Under the pieces are notes generated by a model. That model did not search any database and was not told where the DNA came from. It saw only the letters and a list, made by a program, of their open reading frames with translations. A stretch of DNA of 64,000 nt from Thermochromatium tepidum ATCC 43061 (GTDB lineage Bacteria > Pseudomonadota > Gammaproteobacteria > Chromatiales > Chromatiaceae). Both the position numbers and the translations under genes were made by a program. The stretch's first letter is position 1. Every line of letters starts with the position of its first letter. The stretch is taken from NCBI RefSeq assembly GCF_009664085.1, contig NZ_CP039268.1:1039501-1103500 (forward strand). The letters run 5' to 3'. Shown piece by piece: positions 30,439 to 40,437 of this stretch.

Positions 30439-33162
30439 TCAGGTGTCCTGGTCCATCGGGTCCGACTCGGCACGGCGCTCCGCCGCGACCTCGATGGACA
30501 TGCCGTCTGCGCGCTGTGGTGGCGTGGTCGCTTCGGGGGCGATCGCGTTCACGGGCGGCGCTGCAAGCAAGGGACGTTCGACCGGCGTCTGGAATTGGGA
30601 TGGCGCGGCAGGTGTCGTCGCTTCTGTACGCTTGGCCTCGGGTGGGTTGGCCGAATCGGCGTCTGGGCAGTGGCTGGACGCCTCCCCTGGTGCCTCCTGG
30701 GGCTCGATATACGGTTGCGTCATCTCACCGCTGGTCGAGTGCTCGGCGCTCGCCGCATTGCCTTCCTGCGCCTTGTCGTTTGCGCGCAGCGTCGCGGGGC
30801 GGCGCCGGTTGCGTCCGCCGCGACGCCGACGCGATGAACGTGGACGCTCGGCGCTGGGCGCGGCTGTCTCGGTCTCAGTGCTGGATTGAGCCCTCTCCGT
30901 ATCGGTCTCGGTCGGGTCGATGGGCCAGTGCTCGCCCGCGTCACTCGACTCAGGCACGGCGGGCCGCGTCTCAGGTGGTTTGGTTATCGCGGCCAGATCA
31001 CCCGACATATCGCTCGACTCGAGGGTCCGCTCCTGACGTAACGGGCGCGCTGGAGTATTGCCATTGGCGCCGCGCGACTCATCGGGGCGCGTTCCGCTGG
31101 TGTTTGGAGTGAAGCTGCGTCGCCCACGTCCACGCGTGCCATTACGGCGCCGGTCTTCGCGCGCACCCGCGGCGTCGCCGCCCTCGTTGTCTGCATCCCC
31201 TCGCGGCTGGAGCGGATCCTCCATCGACTGTGATGGGTTGCGTCGCGGCTCGTTGCGGGTGCTCTCCGAATCCTCGCCGAGGACGCCGCTAGCGCTTATC
31301 GCACGCTCGTCCAGCCTGGATACCGCCGGCGGCTGGGGGGCGGTGCTGGATCGCCCATCGGCCTCGGCGCGCTTGTCGGCGGGCTGAGGCTGGGTGTGAC
31401 CCGTCTCGTTGGTGCGCGAGACAAAGAGCCCGGTCCAGATCCGCTTGAGCAGGCTCTCGGATTCGGTGCGCTCGGTCTCTTTGCGACTGACCTCGGTCGG
31501 TGGACTCGGGTATGGACGCTCGGTCTGCCGCGGCGCGGGCGTGCTCGGGGCGATCAGCTTGACTGCCGGCTCCTCGCTGCGCGCGGGCTGGCCGCCGAGC
31601 TTGGCATAGGGCGGCACGGATGCGCTCGGCTCGGGGGCCGTCTTCATCGCGTAGCTCGGCTGTTCCTCGGGGAGTCCCTTGGCGAGGTCCTGGGTGCGGA
31701 TGCGCTCGATCTTGTAGTCGGGGGTCTGGAGGTGCTCGTTGGGGATGAGCAGGATCTCGACCTCATGGCGCTGCTCGATGTCGAGGATGGCGCGCCGCTT
31801 CTCGTTGAGCAGGAAGGTCGCGACGCTCACCGGGAGCTGGGCCTGGAGCCGCTCGGTGCTGTCTTTCATGGCCTCCTCCTCGAGGAGGCGCAGGATCGAG
31901 AGCGCAAGCGATTCGACACTGCGAATGGTCCCCTGGCCCTTACAGCGCGGGCAGACCTGCTGGCTCGACTCGCCGAGCGAGGGGCGCAGGCGCTGGCGCG
32001 ACATCTCCAGCAGACCGAAGCGCGAGATGCGTGCCATCTGTACCCGGGCGCGGTCCTGCTTGAGCGCCTCGCGTAACCGCTCCTCGACTGCGCGCTGGTT
32101 CTTTGGCGGCCCCATATCGATGAAGTCGATGACGAACAGCCCGCCGAGGTCGCGCAGACGCAGCTGGCGCGCGATCTCGTCGGCGGCCTCGAGATTGGTG
32201 TTGAGCGCGGTCTCCTCGATATCGGCGCCCTTGGTGGCACGCGCCGAGTTGATGTCGATCGCGGTCAGGGCCTCGGTGTGGTCGATGACGATCGATCCAC
32301 CTGAGGGCAGGCGTACCTCGCGCTGGAAGGCCGACTCGATCTGGCTCTCGATCTGGTAGCGCGTAAAGAGCGGTACCTCATCCTGATAGAGCCGCAGTTT
32401 TTTGAGGTTCTGCGGCATCACCTGCCGGATGAAGTTCTCGGCGCGCTCATAGACGGCGCGGTCGTCGATCACGATCTCGCCGATGTCGGCACGCAGATAG
32501 TCGCGGATCGAGCGGATGATGACGTCGCTCTCCTGATAGATGAGGAACGGCGCCTTGCGGCTCTCGCTGGAGTGGACGATGGCCTGCCAGAGTTGAAGCA
32601 GATAGTCGAGATCCCATTGCAGCTCCTCGACGCTCTTGCCGACCCCGGCGGTGCGCACGATCAGCCCCATGTCCTCCGGGATCTTAAGCTGGCTCATGGC
32701 ATCCCGCAGCTCGGTGCGCTCCTGACCCTCGATGCGTCGCGATACGCCGCCGGCGCGCGGGTTGTTGGGCATCAGCACCAGATAGCGCCCGGCGAGCGAG
32801 ATGAAGGTGGTCAGCGCCGCACCCTTGTTGCCGCGCTCCTCCTTGTCGATCTGGACCATGACCTCGCGGCCCTCCTTGATCGATTCCTTGATGTTGACGC
32901 GCGCGCCGGGCTTGATGCTGTTTGGCTCGAAATAAGAGCGCGCGATCTCTTTGAGGGGCAAGAAGCCGTGGCGCTCGGCGCCATAGTCGACGAAGGCGGC
33001 CTCTAGGCTAGGTTCGACACGGGTGATGATACCTTTGTAGATATTGGCCTTTTTCTGTTCGCGTCCTGGCGATTCGATATCGAGGTTATAGAGCAACTGC
33101 CCGTCGACAGTGGCCACGCGCAACTCTTCCGGCTGAGTTGCGTTGATGAGCATGCGTTTCAT
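30439..33162 (-). CDS. rne: Ribonuclease E
   Basis: 907-residue endoribonuclease E, central to mRNA decay and rRNA/tRNA processing. The S1 domain lies at ~35-120, followed by an RNase H-like/5'-sensor region and a DNase I-like catalytic domain with the metal-binding aspartates in '[12 protein letters not shown]' and 'FVIDFIDMG'. The zinc-link 'CPRCKGQG' is near residue 404. Residues ~520-907 are low-complexity, Pro/Glu/Arg-rich, with Arg-rich patches ('[15 protein letters not shown]') that should bind RNA and scaffold a degradosome. As in E. coli, it is divergent from rluC with a very long leader. AGGATAGGAA before the ATG is its ribosome-binding site. Confidence 0.97.
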   Translation of the reverse strand: MKRMLINATQPEELRVATVDGQLLYNLDIESPGREQKKANIYKGIITRVEPSLEAAFVDYGAERHGFLPLKEIARSYFEPNSIKPGARVNIKESIKEGREVMVQIDKEERGNKGAALTTFISLAGRYLVLMPNNPRAGGVSRRIEGQERTELRDAMSQLKIPEDMGLIVRTAGVGKSVEELQWDLDYLLQLWQAIVHSSESRKAPFLIYQESDVIIRSIRDYLRADIGEIVIDDRAVYERAENFIRQVMPQNLKKLRLYQDEVPLFTRYQIESQIESAFQREVRLPSGGSIVIDHTEALTAIDINSARATKGADIEETALNTNLEAADEIARQLRLRDLGGLFVIDFIDMGPPKNQRAVEERLREALKQDRARVQMARISRFGLLEMSRQRLRPSLGESSQQVCPRCKGQGTIRSVESLALSILRLLEEEAMKDSTERLQAQLPVSVATFLLNEKRRAILDIEQRHEVEILLIPNEHLQTPDYKIERIRTQDLAKGLPEEQPSYAMKTAPEPSASVPPYAKLGGQPARSEEPAVKLIAPSTPAPRQTERPYPSPPTEVSRKETERTESESLLKRIWTGLFVSRTNETGHTQPQPADKRAEADGRSSTAPQPPAVSRLDERAISASGVLGEDSESTRNEPRRNPSQSMEDPLQPRGDADNEGGDAAGAREDRRRNGTRGRGRRSFTPNTSGTRPDESRGANGNTPARPLRQERTLESSDMSGDLAAITKPPETRPAVPESSDAGEHWPIDPTETDTERAQSSTETETAAPSAERPRSSRRRRGGRNRRRPATLRANDKAQEGNAASAEHSTSGEMTQPYIEPQEAPGEASSHCPDADSANPPEAKRTEATTPAAPSQFQTPVERPLLAAPPVNAIAPEATTPPQRADGMSIEVAAERRAESDPMDQDT

Positions 33163-33770
33163 GTTGTTCCTATCCTGCGCACCAGTGCGCGTGACCCGTG
33201 GTTGGGCGCCGCGCCCCAGGGTTTTGATTGCAAACCCAAGCGGGCGGATCGGCGCGTCGCCATTTGACGCTCGAGTGGTGCGAGCACGGCGTCGGCACAG
33301 TCCGTTCAGTCGACGACCTCGTGTCGGGCTGGAACGGGCACGCGCTTATGAACCATCGTTATGCAGGGCCACTTGAGGCCCCACGTCTATTCGGGCGGTC
33401 TAGATCGATAGACCACCTGCTTCGGAGCGGCGGAGGTGACACCGGCACGGCTGGCGTCCTCATCGGGCGACTCGGGAAGGGCGCTGGGTGTAGAATTCGA
33501 CCTTGCTCGACGTTGCCAAGCAGGCTTCATGCACGGCGGCCCCGAGGTGGCCTGGTCGGGTGTCGGATACCGGTCTTGGGTCCGTGGGTCGGACTGGCGC
33601 CCTTGTAATGGGCGTTGGGCGCAAACCCCCTGGATGCACTTGCCGCTCCGGAAAAATTCCGTGTTTCACTTGGCCAGCGCAAGGCGTCAATGGTAGCAGT
33701 GAACCCTATTTAGCAGCAATTGAGCCAAACGTTCAGGTTCAAACCCAGATTGAAAATTTCAGCCTCCACG
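33163..33770. promoter_or_regulatory. 608-bp rne-rluC divergent region with rne leader hairpin
   Basis: No convincing gene lies here; short frames on both strands have no ribosome-binding site or known motifs. It must carry promoters for rne (left) and rluC (right). Just upstream of the rne ribosome-binding site, the palindrome GCGCAC-CA-GTGCGC (33177-33190) and a GC-rich GGGGCGCGGCGCCC stretch (33215-33228 region) would fold into leader hairpins. In E. coli, a long structured rne leader is the target of RNase E autoregulation. A similar role is inferred here, though the sequence is not alignable by eye. Confidence 0.5.
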
Positions 33771-34769
33771 ATGAACTCAGGCATCGCCGATCATCCGCTC
33801 TCGTCCCTTCAAGGTGGGGATGCGGCGAAAGCGCCACAATATCTCCGGATCGATGACCAGTCCGAGGGTCAGCGGATCGACAATTTTCTGTTGCGCGTCC
33901 TCAAGGGTGTGCCGCGCAGTCATCTCTATCGCCTGCTCAGGCGCGGCGAGGTGCGTGTCAACAAGGGGCGGATCAAGGCCGAGTATCGCTTGAACGCCGG
34001 GGATGTGGTGCGCATCCCGCCGATCCGGCTCGGTGAGTCTGCATTGCCCGCGCGATTGACCGCGTCTCAGTTGGCGCGGCTGGAGGCGGCGATCATCCAT
34101 GAAGACGAGCGTCTGCTGGTGATCGACAAGCCCTCGGGGCTGGCGGTGCATGGTGGCAGCGGTCTGAGCTATGGTCTGATCGAATCGCTGCGTCAGCTGC
34201 GTCCCGGACGGGAGCTCGAGCTGGTGCATCGGCTCGACCGCGACACCTCGGGCTGTCTGGTCGTCTGCAAACGGCGGAGTGCGCTGCGCGAGCTCCATGC
34301 CCTGATCCGCGAGGGTCGCATGGACAAGCGTTACCTGGCCCTGATCCTGGGCGAGCTGCCGCGCGCGGAGTTGTTGGTCGAGGCGCCGCTCAAGAAGAAC
34401 GTGCTGAGCAGCGGCGAGCGTCTGGTGCGGGTCGACCTGCGCGAGGGCAAGGAGGCGCGCACCCGCTTTCGGCGTCTCAAGCGCTTTGCGTTCGACGGAC
34501 GGATCCTGACCCTGGTCGAGGCGGGGCTTCTCACTGGGCGTACCCATCAGATCCGTGTCCATGCCGCCCATCTCGGCACACCGCTGGCCGGCGACGACAA
34601 ATATGGCGACCCGGCGGCCAACCACTGGCTCAAGGGCTATGGACTAAACCGGTTGTTCCTCCATGCCTCGGCGCTGAGTTTCAAGCTCGAGTATAGGGTT
34701 CGTCCGCTGCGTCTGGAGTGCCCACTGCCGGCTGAATTGCAACAGGTGCTCGGTGTCCTGGAGAGCTGA
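33771..34769 (+). CDS. rluC: 23S rRNA pseudouridine synthase RluC
   Basis: 332 residues. An N-terminal S4 RNA-binding domain (~35-95, 'RIDNFLLRVLKGVPRSHLYR') is followed by the RluA-family catalytic domain with 'HRLDRDTSG' (catalytic Asp ~156) and the late 'GRTHQIRVHAAHLGTPLAGD'. RluC modifies U955, U2504 and U2580 of 23S rRNA in E. coli. Divergence from rne, as in E. coli, supports RluC over RluD. The ATG at 33771 has a poor ribosome-binding site; a TTG at 33720 would add 17 residues. The start is therefore uncertain. Confidence 0.92.
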   Translation: MNSGIADHPLSSLQGGDAAKAPQYLRIDDQSEGQRIDNFLLRVLKGVPRSHLYRLLRRGEVRVNKGRIKAEYRLNAGDVVRIPPIRLGESALPARLTASQLARLEAAIIHEDERLLVIDKPSGLAVHGGSGLSYGLIESLRQLRPGRELELVHRLDRDTSGCLVVCKRRSALRELHALIREGRMDKRYLALILGELPRAELLVEAPLKKNVLSSGERLVRVDLREGKEARTRFRRLKRFAFDGRILTLVEAGLLTGRTHQIRVHAAHLGTPLAGDDKYGDPAANHWLKGYGLNRLFLHASALSFKLEYRVRPLRLECPLPAELQQVLGVLES

Positions 34770-34772
34770 GAC

Positions 34773-35432
34773 TTGGACTTTGAACTGATCGTTTTCGACT
34801 GGGATGGAACCCTGATGGATTCCGAGGCGCGGATCGTCACCTGTATCCAGGCGGCCTTCCGGGATCTGGGACTGCCCGAACCCATGACCGAGACCGCGCG
34901 CGACGTCATCGGACTTGGGCTGGACGAGGCGATGGCGCGTCTGCTTCCCGCAGGGGATGCGGGATTGCGCGCCCAGGTGGCGTTGCAATACCGTCTTCAC
35001 TTCCTGGGCGACGACCAGCATCCCTCGGAGCTCTTCCCGGGCGCGCGCGAGACGCTCGCCTGGATGGCCGAACAGGGCTATCGACTGGCGGTGGCCACGG
35101 GCAAGAGCCGCGCGGGTCTGAACAAGTCACTCGCCGAGACTGGTCTGGAGGCTGTCTTCCATGCCACACGCACGGCGGACGAGACCTTCTCCAAGCCGCA
35201 TCCCCAGATGTTGCTGGAGCTCATGGCCGAGCTCGGGGTCAGTGCTGAAAAGACGCTCATGATCGGTGATACCGAATACGACCTACAGATGGCCAACAAT
35301 GCCGGGGCACGCTCGCTGGCGGTCTGTTATGGCGTCCATGATCCAGGGCGGCTGATGGCTTGCGGTCCGCTCGCCTGTCTCGATTCACTCTGGGCGATCC
35401 GCGACTGGCTGAGCGCCAGGCGGGCCGACTGA
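34773..35432 (+). CDS. HAD-superfamily phosphatase (phosphoglycolate-phosphatase-like)
   Basis: 219-residue HAD hydrolase. Motif I is 'FDWDGTLMDS' with nucleophile D9 and acid D11, motif II 'VATGKSR', motif III Lys in 'FSKPHPQ', and motif IV 'MIGDTEYDLQMA'. The helical cap at ~18-85 makes it a subclass I member similar to Gph/YieH proteins. The substrate is probably a small phosphate ester, not identifiable from sequence. It starts with TTG three bases after the rluC stop, with GGAGAG upstream. It is followed 34 bases later by the S49 peptidase gene; rluC-HAD-S49 is a recurring gammaproteobacterial order. Confidence 0.88.
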   Translation: MDFELIVFDWDGTLMDSEARIVTCIQAAFRDLGLPEPMTETARDVIGLGLDEAMARLLPAGDAGLRAQVALQYRLHFLGDDQHPSELFPGARETLAWMAEQGYRLAVATGKSRAGLNKSLAETGLEAVFHATRTADETFSKPHPQMLLELMAELGVSAEKTLMIGDTEYDLQMANNAGARSLAVCYGVHDPGRLMACGPLACLDSLWAIRDWLSARRAD

Positions 35433-35466
35433 CTTCCGCTGTCTCCACTGTACCCCGAGGATCGTC

Positions 35467-36477
35467 ATGAGCTGGAAATTTTGGAAGCAACACCGCGAAC
35501 CCATGCCGGCACCCGAGCGACCGGACTGGGAGCGCGTCCTGATCAACCGGCTCGTGGCCGAGTATCTGGATGACCAGCGCAAGCGGCGACGCTGGTCGAC
35601 CCTGTTTAAGCTGCTGATCCTGGTCTATCTGTTCGGCGTGCTGGTCGCGGTCAACAGTCAGGGGCTGTCCGAGGCGGTCAAGGTCGGGGAGGATCACACG
35701 GCACTGATCGAGATCAATGGCATCATTGCCGCCGATTCAGACGCCAGCGCCGATCGCGTCATCACTGCCTTGCGCGCCGCCTTCGAGTCCAAGCATGTCA
35801 AGGGCATCATCCTGCGCATCAACAGCCCGGGCGGTAGCCCGGTCCAGGCCGGCTACATCAACGACGAGATCCGGCGTCTGAAGGAAAAATACCGGAAGGA
35901 CCATCCCGGCAAGGACATGCCGGTCTATGCCGTGGCCGTCGATCTCTGTGCCTCAGGTGGCTATTACGTCGCCGCTGGGGCCGATGCCATCTATGTCGAC
36001 AAGGCGAGTCTTGTCGGATCGATCGGGGTGCGGATCGACAGCTTCGGTTTCCAGAAGGCGATGGAGGAGCTCGGGATCGAGCGGCGTCTGCTGACGGCCG
36101 GGGTCAATAAGGGCATCCTTGATCCCTTTTCACCGCTCGAGCCGGCCCAGCGCAACTTCATCCAGGGCGTGCTCGACCGGCTGCACCGCCAGTTCATCGC
36201 CGCCGTGAAACAGGGCCGCGGCGACAAACTCAAGGGTGGGGACGAGCTCTTCAGCGGATTGTTCTGGAGCGGCGAGGAGGCGGTCGAGCTGGGGCTGGCC
36301 GATGGTCTGGGCAGCTCCAGCCAGGTGGCGCGCGAACTGATCAAGGCCGAGAAGATCGTCGAATACACCAAGAAGCGCGACCTGCTCGAATCGATCGCCA
36401 AGCGGTTCGGCGTGTTGGTCGGCGTCGGGTTGTTGGAAGGACTGGGCGTCTCGACCGCTCTGAACCTGCCCCATTGA
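35467..36477 (+). CDS. sppA: S49-family signal peptide peptidase (SppA-type)
   Basis: 336 residues, short (36K, single-domain) SppA. A cytoplasmic N-terminus is followed by one transmembrane helix (~46-65), then the periplasmic peptidase S49 domain. The nucleophile is S163 in 'LCASGGYY' and the general base is K215 in 'GVNKGILDP'. Their 52-residue spacing equals that of Bacillus SppA. The substrate-binding 'LRINSPGGSPVQAG' lies at ~115. It degrades leftover signal peptides in the membrane, or in other species cleaves envelope proteins. It is last in the rluC-HAD-sppA operon and ends 7 bases from a convergent gene. Confidence 0.9.
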   Translation: MSWKFWKQHREPMPAPERPDWERVLINRLVAEYLDDQRKRRRWSTLFKLLILVYLFGVLVAVNSQGLSEAVKVGEDHTALIEINGIIAADSDASADRVITALRAAFESKHVKGIILRINSPGGSPVQAGYINDEIRRLKEKYRKDHPGKDMPVYAVAVDLCASGGYYVAAGADAIYVDKASLVGSIGVRIDSFGFQKAMEELGIERRLLTAGVNKGILDPFSPLEPAQRNFIQGVLDRLHRQFIAAVKQGRGDKLKGGDELFSGLFWSGEEAVELGLADGLGSSSQVARELIKAEKIVEYTKKRDLLESIAKRFGVLVGVGLLEGLGVSTALNLPH

Positions 36478-36484
36478 GGCGGCC

Positions 36485-37093
36485 TCAGTGGGTGAGGGCA
36501 GTCTGGAGCGCCTCCAGATCGAGCCGCTCGAAATAGGCCTCGATCGGCTTGCTGTCGGCCAGGTGGCTGCCCTTACCCTGGATCACCAGTCGGTTACCGA
36601 CCATGAGGGTGATCTCATAGTCCTGGGTGTTGGCGGCGTGCTCCAGCATCCCGCGATAGCCCTTGAACGAATAGGTCTTCATGTCGGGGTTGTTCTGCAT
36701 CACGAACGGCATGGACATGGCCATGGTCAGCATCGGCATCAATGGCGAGTCGGCCATCAGTCTGAGCGTGATCTCGGCGCCATCCTCGCGCCGGTAGCTC
36801 CGGGTCAGTGTGGTGCCCGTAATCACGGCCGCGATGCCGCCAGCCTGCGACCTGGGCTCATCTGCCGTCCAGCCGGGGAGCGGTTCTGGCAGGAGCTTGA
36901 CCAAATTGGCCGTCATCTGTTCCTGGATCTTATTGACCGCGAAATTGAGCGTCTCGATGGCGCTTCTCAGCTCGCCGGACTCATAGGCCTTGCGGGCGGC
37001 TTCGATCTGATCACTTACCTCGTCGGCCTGGATGGAGCCGGTCAGACAGAGGGCAGCGACGAGCAATAGTGGCTGGGTGCGTCGAATGCTCAT
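36485..37093 (-). CDS. Exported hypothetical protein
   Basis: 202 residues with a signal peptide ('LLLVAALCLTGSIQA', cleavage ~24). A short helical region that may form one TPR-like hairpin (~26-65, 'IEAARKAYESGELRSAIETLNFAV') comes next, then a conserved beta-rich domain opening 'LLPEPLPGWTADEP'. Similar periplasmic proteins occur in many proteobacteria without known function. The ATG at 37093 is chosen because it starts the signal peptide and has GGAGAT 7 bases upstream; the longer frame is unsupported. It is monocistronic, between sppA and the RND operon. Confidence 0.75.
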   Translation of the reverse strand: MSIRRTQPLLLVAALCLTGSIQADEVSDQIEAARKAYESGELRSAIETLNFAVNKIQEQMTANLVKLLPEPLPGWTADEPRSQAGGIAAVITGTTLTRSYRREDGAEITLRLMADSPLMPMLTMAMSMPFVMQNNPDMKTYSFKGYRGMLEHAANTQDYEITLMVGNRLVIQGKGSHLADSKPIEAYFERLDLEALQTALTH

Positions 37094-37308
37094 GGGTTGA
37101 TCTCCAAGTTTTATTAAGGTGGCCCATAAAGACCATCGGGCCAAAAGGCTAAAACACGCTTCGAGCGGTCTTCCGGGAAGGCGTGAACAATAGAGCAATT
37201 TCAAAGCCCTGCCCCTGTCAAGGTAGATCTCAGCAAAGCGGGAGCTCAGTCATGGATAATCTTGGTTGTACAGGAGTGGCTTTATATAAAAACATAAAAA
37301 TCAATTAT

Positions 37309-40300
37309 TTAATCGAATTCGATCCGGTGCTCGGCCAGTTCCCGCTCCAACTGTCGCCGGACTGTCCCAGGCGATCCGCTATGGCGTGCCAGCCGGTCAT
37401 AGGCTACAGGCACCACGAACAGGGTAAAGACCGTCGCCGCCAGCACCCCGGCGAGGATGACGATCCCTAAGACCGTGCGCGTCTCGGCACCGGCGCCACT
37501 GGAGAGCAACAATGGGATGGCCCCGGCGGCGGTGGTGACGCCGGTCATGAGGATGGGCCGCAGCCGCGTCTCGCTTGCCGCGATCAGGGCCGCGCGAAAC
37601 TCCAGCCCCTGATCGCGTAGCTGATTGACGAACTCGACGATGAGGATACCGTTCTTGGCCGCCAGACCCACCAGCATCACCAGCCCGATCTGGCTGAAGA
37701 GATTGAGCGTCTGGCCAGTAAGCCACAACCCAAGCAGCGCCCCGGCCATGGCCAGGGGCACCGTGAGCATGATGACCAGCGGCTGGACCCAGCTCTCGAA
37801 CTGCGCGGCCAGCACCAGATAGACCACGATCAGCCCCAGCACGAAGACGAACAGCACCCCCTCGGCGCTGCTTCGGAAGTCACGACTCTGACCCTTGTAG
37901 TCGATCTGGGCGTACTGGGGCAGATGGGCGCGGACCTTGGATTCCAGGTAAGAGAGCGCATCGCCGAGCGCCAGCCCTGGGGCCAGACTGGCCTCGAGGG
38001 TGATGGCGCGGATGCGGTTGAAGCGGTTGAGGCTCGGCGACGTAGCGGTCTCGATCACGCGCGCCAGGCTTGCGAGCGGGATCAGGGCGTCGCTATATGC
38101 CGAGCGGACATAGAGGTTCTCCAGACTGGCCGGTGTGCGCTGTTGATCGCGTTCGCCCTCCAGGATGACGTCATACTCCTCGCCCTGATCCAGATAGGTC
38201 GTCACCCGGCGCGAGCCGAGCATGGTCTCGAGGGTGCGCCCGAGCGTGCCGATCCTCACCCCGAGGTCGGCGGCGCGGTCGTAGTCGATCTCGACCCGCA
38301 GTTGCGGCTTGGTCTCCTTGTAATCCCAGTCGATGCCGGTCAGACCCGGATTGTCCTGCTCGATCGCGGCGAGCAGGGTGTCACGCCAGGCGGCCAGTTC
38401 CTCGTAGCTGCCGCCACCGATGACGAACTGGACCGGCTTGCTGGTGCGTGCGCCGAAACCCTGACGCATGACTGGGAAGGCGCGTACCCCCGGCAGATCG
38501 GCGAGCCTGGCGCGCACCTCATCCATGATCACCCAGGCCGAGCGGCGCTTGTCATGGCGGTCGAGCACCAGGGTGATCATGCCGGTGTTGAAGGTCGCGG
38601 TGTTGGAGAAGGCGCGCGGACTGCGCACCAGCAGGCGGATCGCCTCGCCGCGCTCGACATAGGGCATGAGCCGGCGCTCGATCTCTTCCATGTAGGTCTT
38701 CATATAACTGTGGGACGCCCCCTCGGGTCCGTTGACCAGGATGAAGAAGGCGCCGCGATCCTCGCGCGGGGTGTATTCCTGCGGAATGCGTTCGAACAGC
38801 CAGACGGCGGCGCCGAGTGTACCGATCAGCGCCAACAGGATGATCCAGGGCCGGCACAGCAGGAATTCGAGCAGACGCCGATAGGGCCTTCGGATCGCCA
38901 GGAAGCTGCGTTCGATGTGCTCGGCGAGTCCGGCGGGCGCGCCTGCGGGCCGATGTCCCGCCGGCAGCACCCTGGAGGCCAGCATCGGTGACAGCGAGAG
39001 GGCGACGAAGGACGAAAAGACCACGGCAGCGGCCAGGGTGAGCGCGAACTCGGAAAATAGCCGTCCCAGATCCCCTCGCAGGAAGGCGATCGGGGTGAAG
39101 ACCGAGGCCAGCACGGTGGTGGTCGCGATCACGGCGAAACCGACCTGACGTGTACCCCGGTAGGCGGCGACCAGCCGCGTTTCACCATATTCCTCCATGC
39201 GCCGGTGGATGTTCTCCAGCACCACGATGGCATCGTCCACCACCAGCCCGATGGCCAGCACCAGGGCGAGCAGGGTCAATATGTTGATCGAGAACCCGAG
39301 CGCAAAGAGCACCGTGAAGGTCGACACGATCGACACGGGCACTGTGACTGCCGGCACCAGGGTCGCGCGCCAGTTGCCCAAGAATAGAAAGATCACCAGT
39401 ACCACCAGCGCGATGGCGCTGGCGAGCGTCTTGTAGACCTCCTTGATGGCCTCCTCGACGAACACCGAGCTGTCGAAGCTCTGGCTCAAGTGCATCCCTT
39501 CAGGCAGGGAGCGGTTGATGCGTGCCATCTCGGCCTTGGCCGCCTGGGCGACGGCAAGGGTGTTGGCGGTCGATTGCTTGACGATACCCAGTCCGACCAT
39601 GGGCCTACCGTTGCCGCGAAAGAGGGTGCGTTCTTCCTGGGTGCCGCGCTCCACGCGCGCCACATCACCGAGCCGTACCAGATAGCCATCCGCGCCACGC
39701 TTGAGCACCAGCCGTGCGAAGTCGTCTGGGGTGCTGAAGGCGCGCTCGATGCGCACGCTGAACTGGCGGTCGATCGACTCGATCTCGCCGGCCGGCAGCT
39801 CGATGTTCTCGGCGCGCAGCGCGTCCTCAACGTCTGTGACTGTCAGTTCGCGCGCGGCCAGGGCGCGGCGGTCGAGCCAGACGCGCATCGCATAGGTCTG
39901 CTCGCCGCCCAGCCGCACCCGCGCCACGCCGTCGAGTACCGAAAAGCGATCGACCAGATAGCGGCGTGCATAATCTGAGAGTTCGGGGACCGTCATCCGC
40001 TCGCTGGAGAGGTTGAACCAGAGGATGACGTCGTCGTTGCTGTCGACCTTCTGGATCTCGGGCGGATCGGCCTCACGCGGGAGCTGATCGAGGATGCCGG
40101 AGACACGGTCGCGGATGTCGTTGGCGGCACCGTCGAGGTCGCGGGCGATGCCGAACTCGATGGTGATGCGCGAACGCCCGTCCTCGCTGGTCGATTCGAT
40201 GGTGCGGATGCCCTCGACCCCGGCGATGCGTTCCTCGATGACCTGGGTGATGCGGGTCTCGACCACGGCTGCCGCCGCACCGCGATAGGTGGTCTCGATT

Positions 40301-40437
40301 GAGACCACGGGTGGGTCGATGTCCGGAAACTGGCGCAGCGGTAGCCGATCGAACGCGACCAATCCGAAGGCGACCAGCAGGGATGACAGGACGCCGGCCA
40401 GGACCGGGCGAGTGATGGAGAGGTCAGAGAGGATCAA
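37309..40437 (-). CDS. RND-family multidrug efflux permease (AcrB/MexK type)
   Basis: 1042-residue HAE-1-like RND transporter, an inner-membrane proton antiporter. There are twelve transmembrane helices in two repeats with large periplasmic loops. TM4 has the proton-relay Asp pair in 'GLVVDDAIVVLENI'. The hydrophobic repeat motif 'LVYLVLAAQFESW' begins the second half, and 'GLAAKNGILIVEF' is TM10. It pairs with the adaptor encoded just upstream (overlap ATGA at 40434-40437). No outer-membrane factor gene is here, so a TolC-like channel from elsewhere is expected. The substrates are unknown. Confidence 0.94.
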   Translation of the reverse strand: MILSDLSITRPVLAGVLSSLLVAFGLVAFDRLPLRQFPDIDPPVVSIETTYRGAAAAVVETRITQVIEERIAGVEGIRTIESTSEDGRSRITIEFGIARDLDGAANDIRDRVSGILDQLPREADPPEIQKVDSNDDVILWFNLSSERMTVPELSDYARRYLVDRFSVLDGVARVRLGGEQTYAMRVWLDRRALAARELTVTDVEDALRAENIELPAGEIESIDRQFSVRIERAFSTPDDFARLVLKRGADGYLVRLGDVARVERGTQEERTLFRGNGRPMVGLGIVKQSTANTLAVAQAAKAEMARINRSLPEGMHLSQSFDSSVFVEEAIKEVYKTLASAIALVVLVIFLFLGNWRATLVPAVTVPVSIVSTFTVLFALGFSINILTLLALVLAIGLVVDDAIVVLENIHRRMEEYGETRLVAAYRGTRQVGFAVIATTTVLASVFTPIAFLRGDLGRLFSEFALTLAAAVVFSSFVALSLSPMLASRVLPAGHRPAGAPAGLAEHIERSFLAIRRPYRRLLEFLLCRPWIILLALIGTLGAAVWLFERIPQEYTPREDRGAFFILVNGPEGASHSYMKTYMEEIERRLMPYVERGEAIRLLVRSPRAFSNTATFNTGMITLVLDRHDKRRSAWVIMDEVRARLADLPGVRAFPVMRQGFGARTSKPVQFVIGGGSYEELAAWRDTLLAAIEQDNPGLTGIDWDYKETKPQLRVEIDYDRAADLGVRIGTLGRTLETMLGSRRVTTYLDQGEEYDVILEGERDQQRTPASLENLYVRSAYSDALIPLASLARVIETATSPSLNRFNRIRAITLEASLAPGLALGDALSYLESKVRAHLPQYAQIDYKGQSRDFRSSAEGVLFVFVLGLIVVYLVLAAQFESWVQPLVIMLTVPLAMAGALLGLWLTGQTLNLFSQIGLVMLVGLAAKNGILIVEFVNQLRDQGLEFRAALIAASETRLRPILMTGVTTAAGAIPLLLSSGAGAETRTVLGIVILAGVLAATVFTLFVVPVAYDRLARHSGSPGTVRRQLERELAEHRIEFD

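Noticed and set aside
33228-33696. Short rightward frames in the rne-rluC spacer
   Set aside because: No ribosome-binding sites, atypical composition, mutually overlapping; better explained as untranslated leader and promoter DNA.
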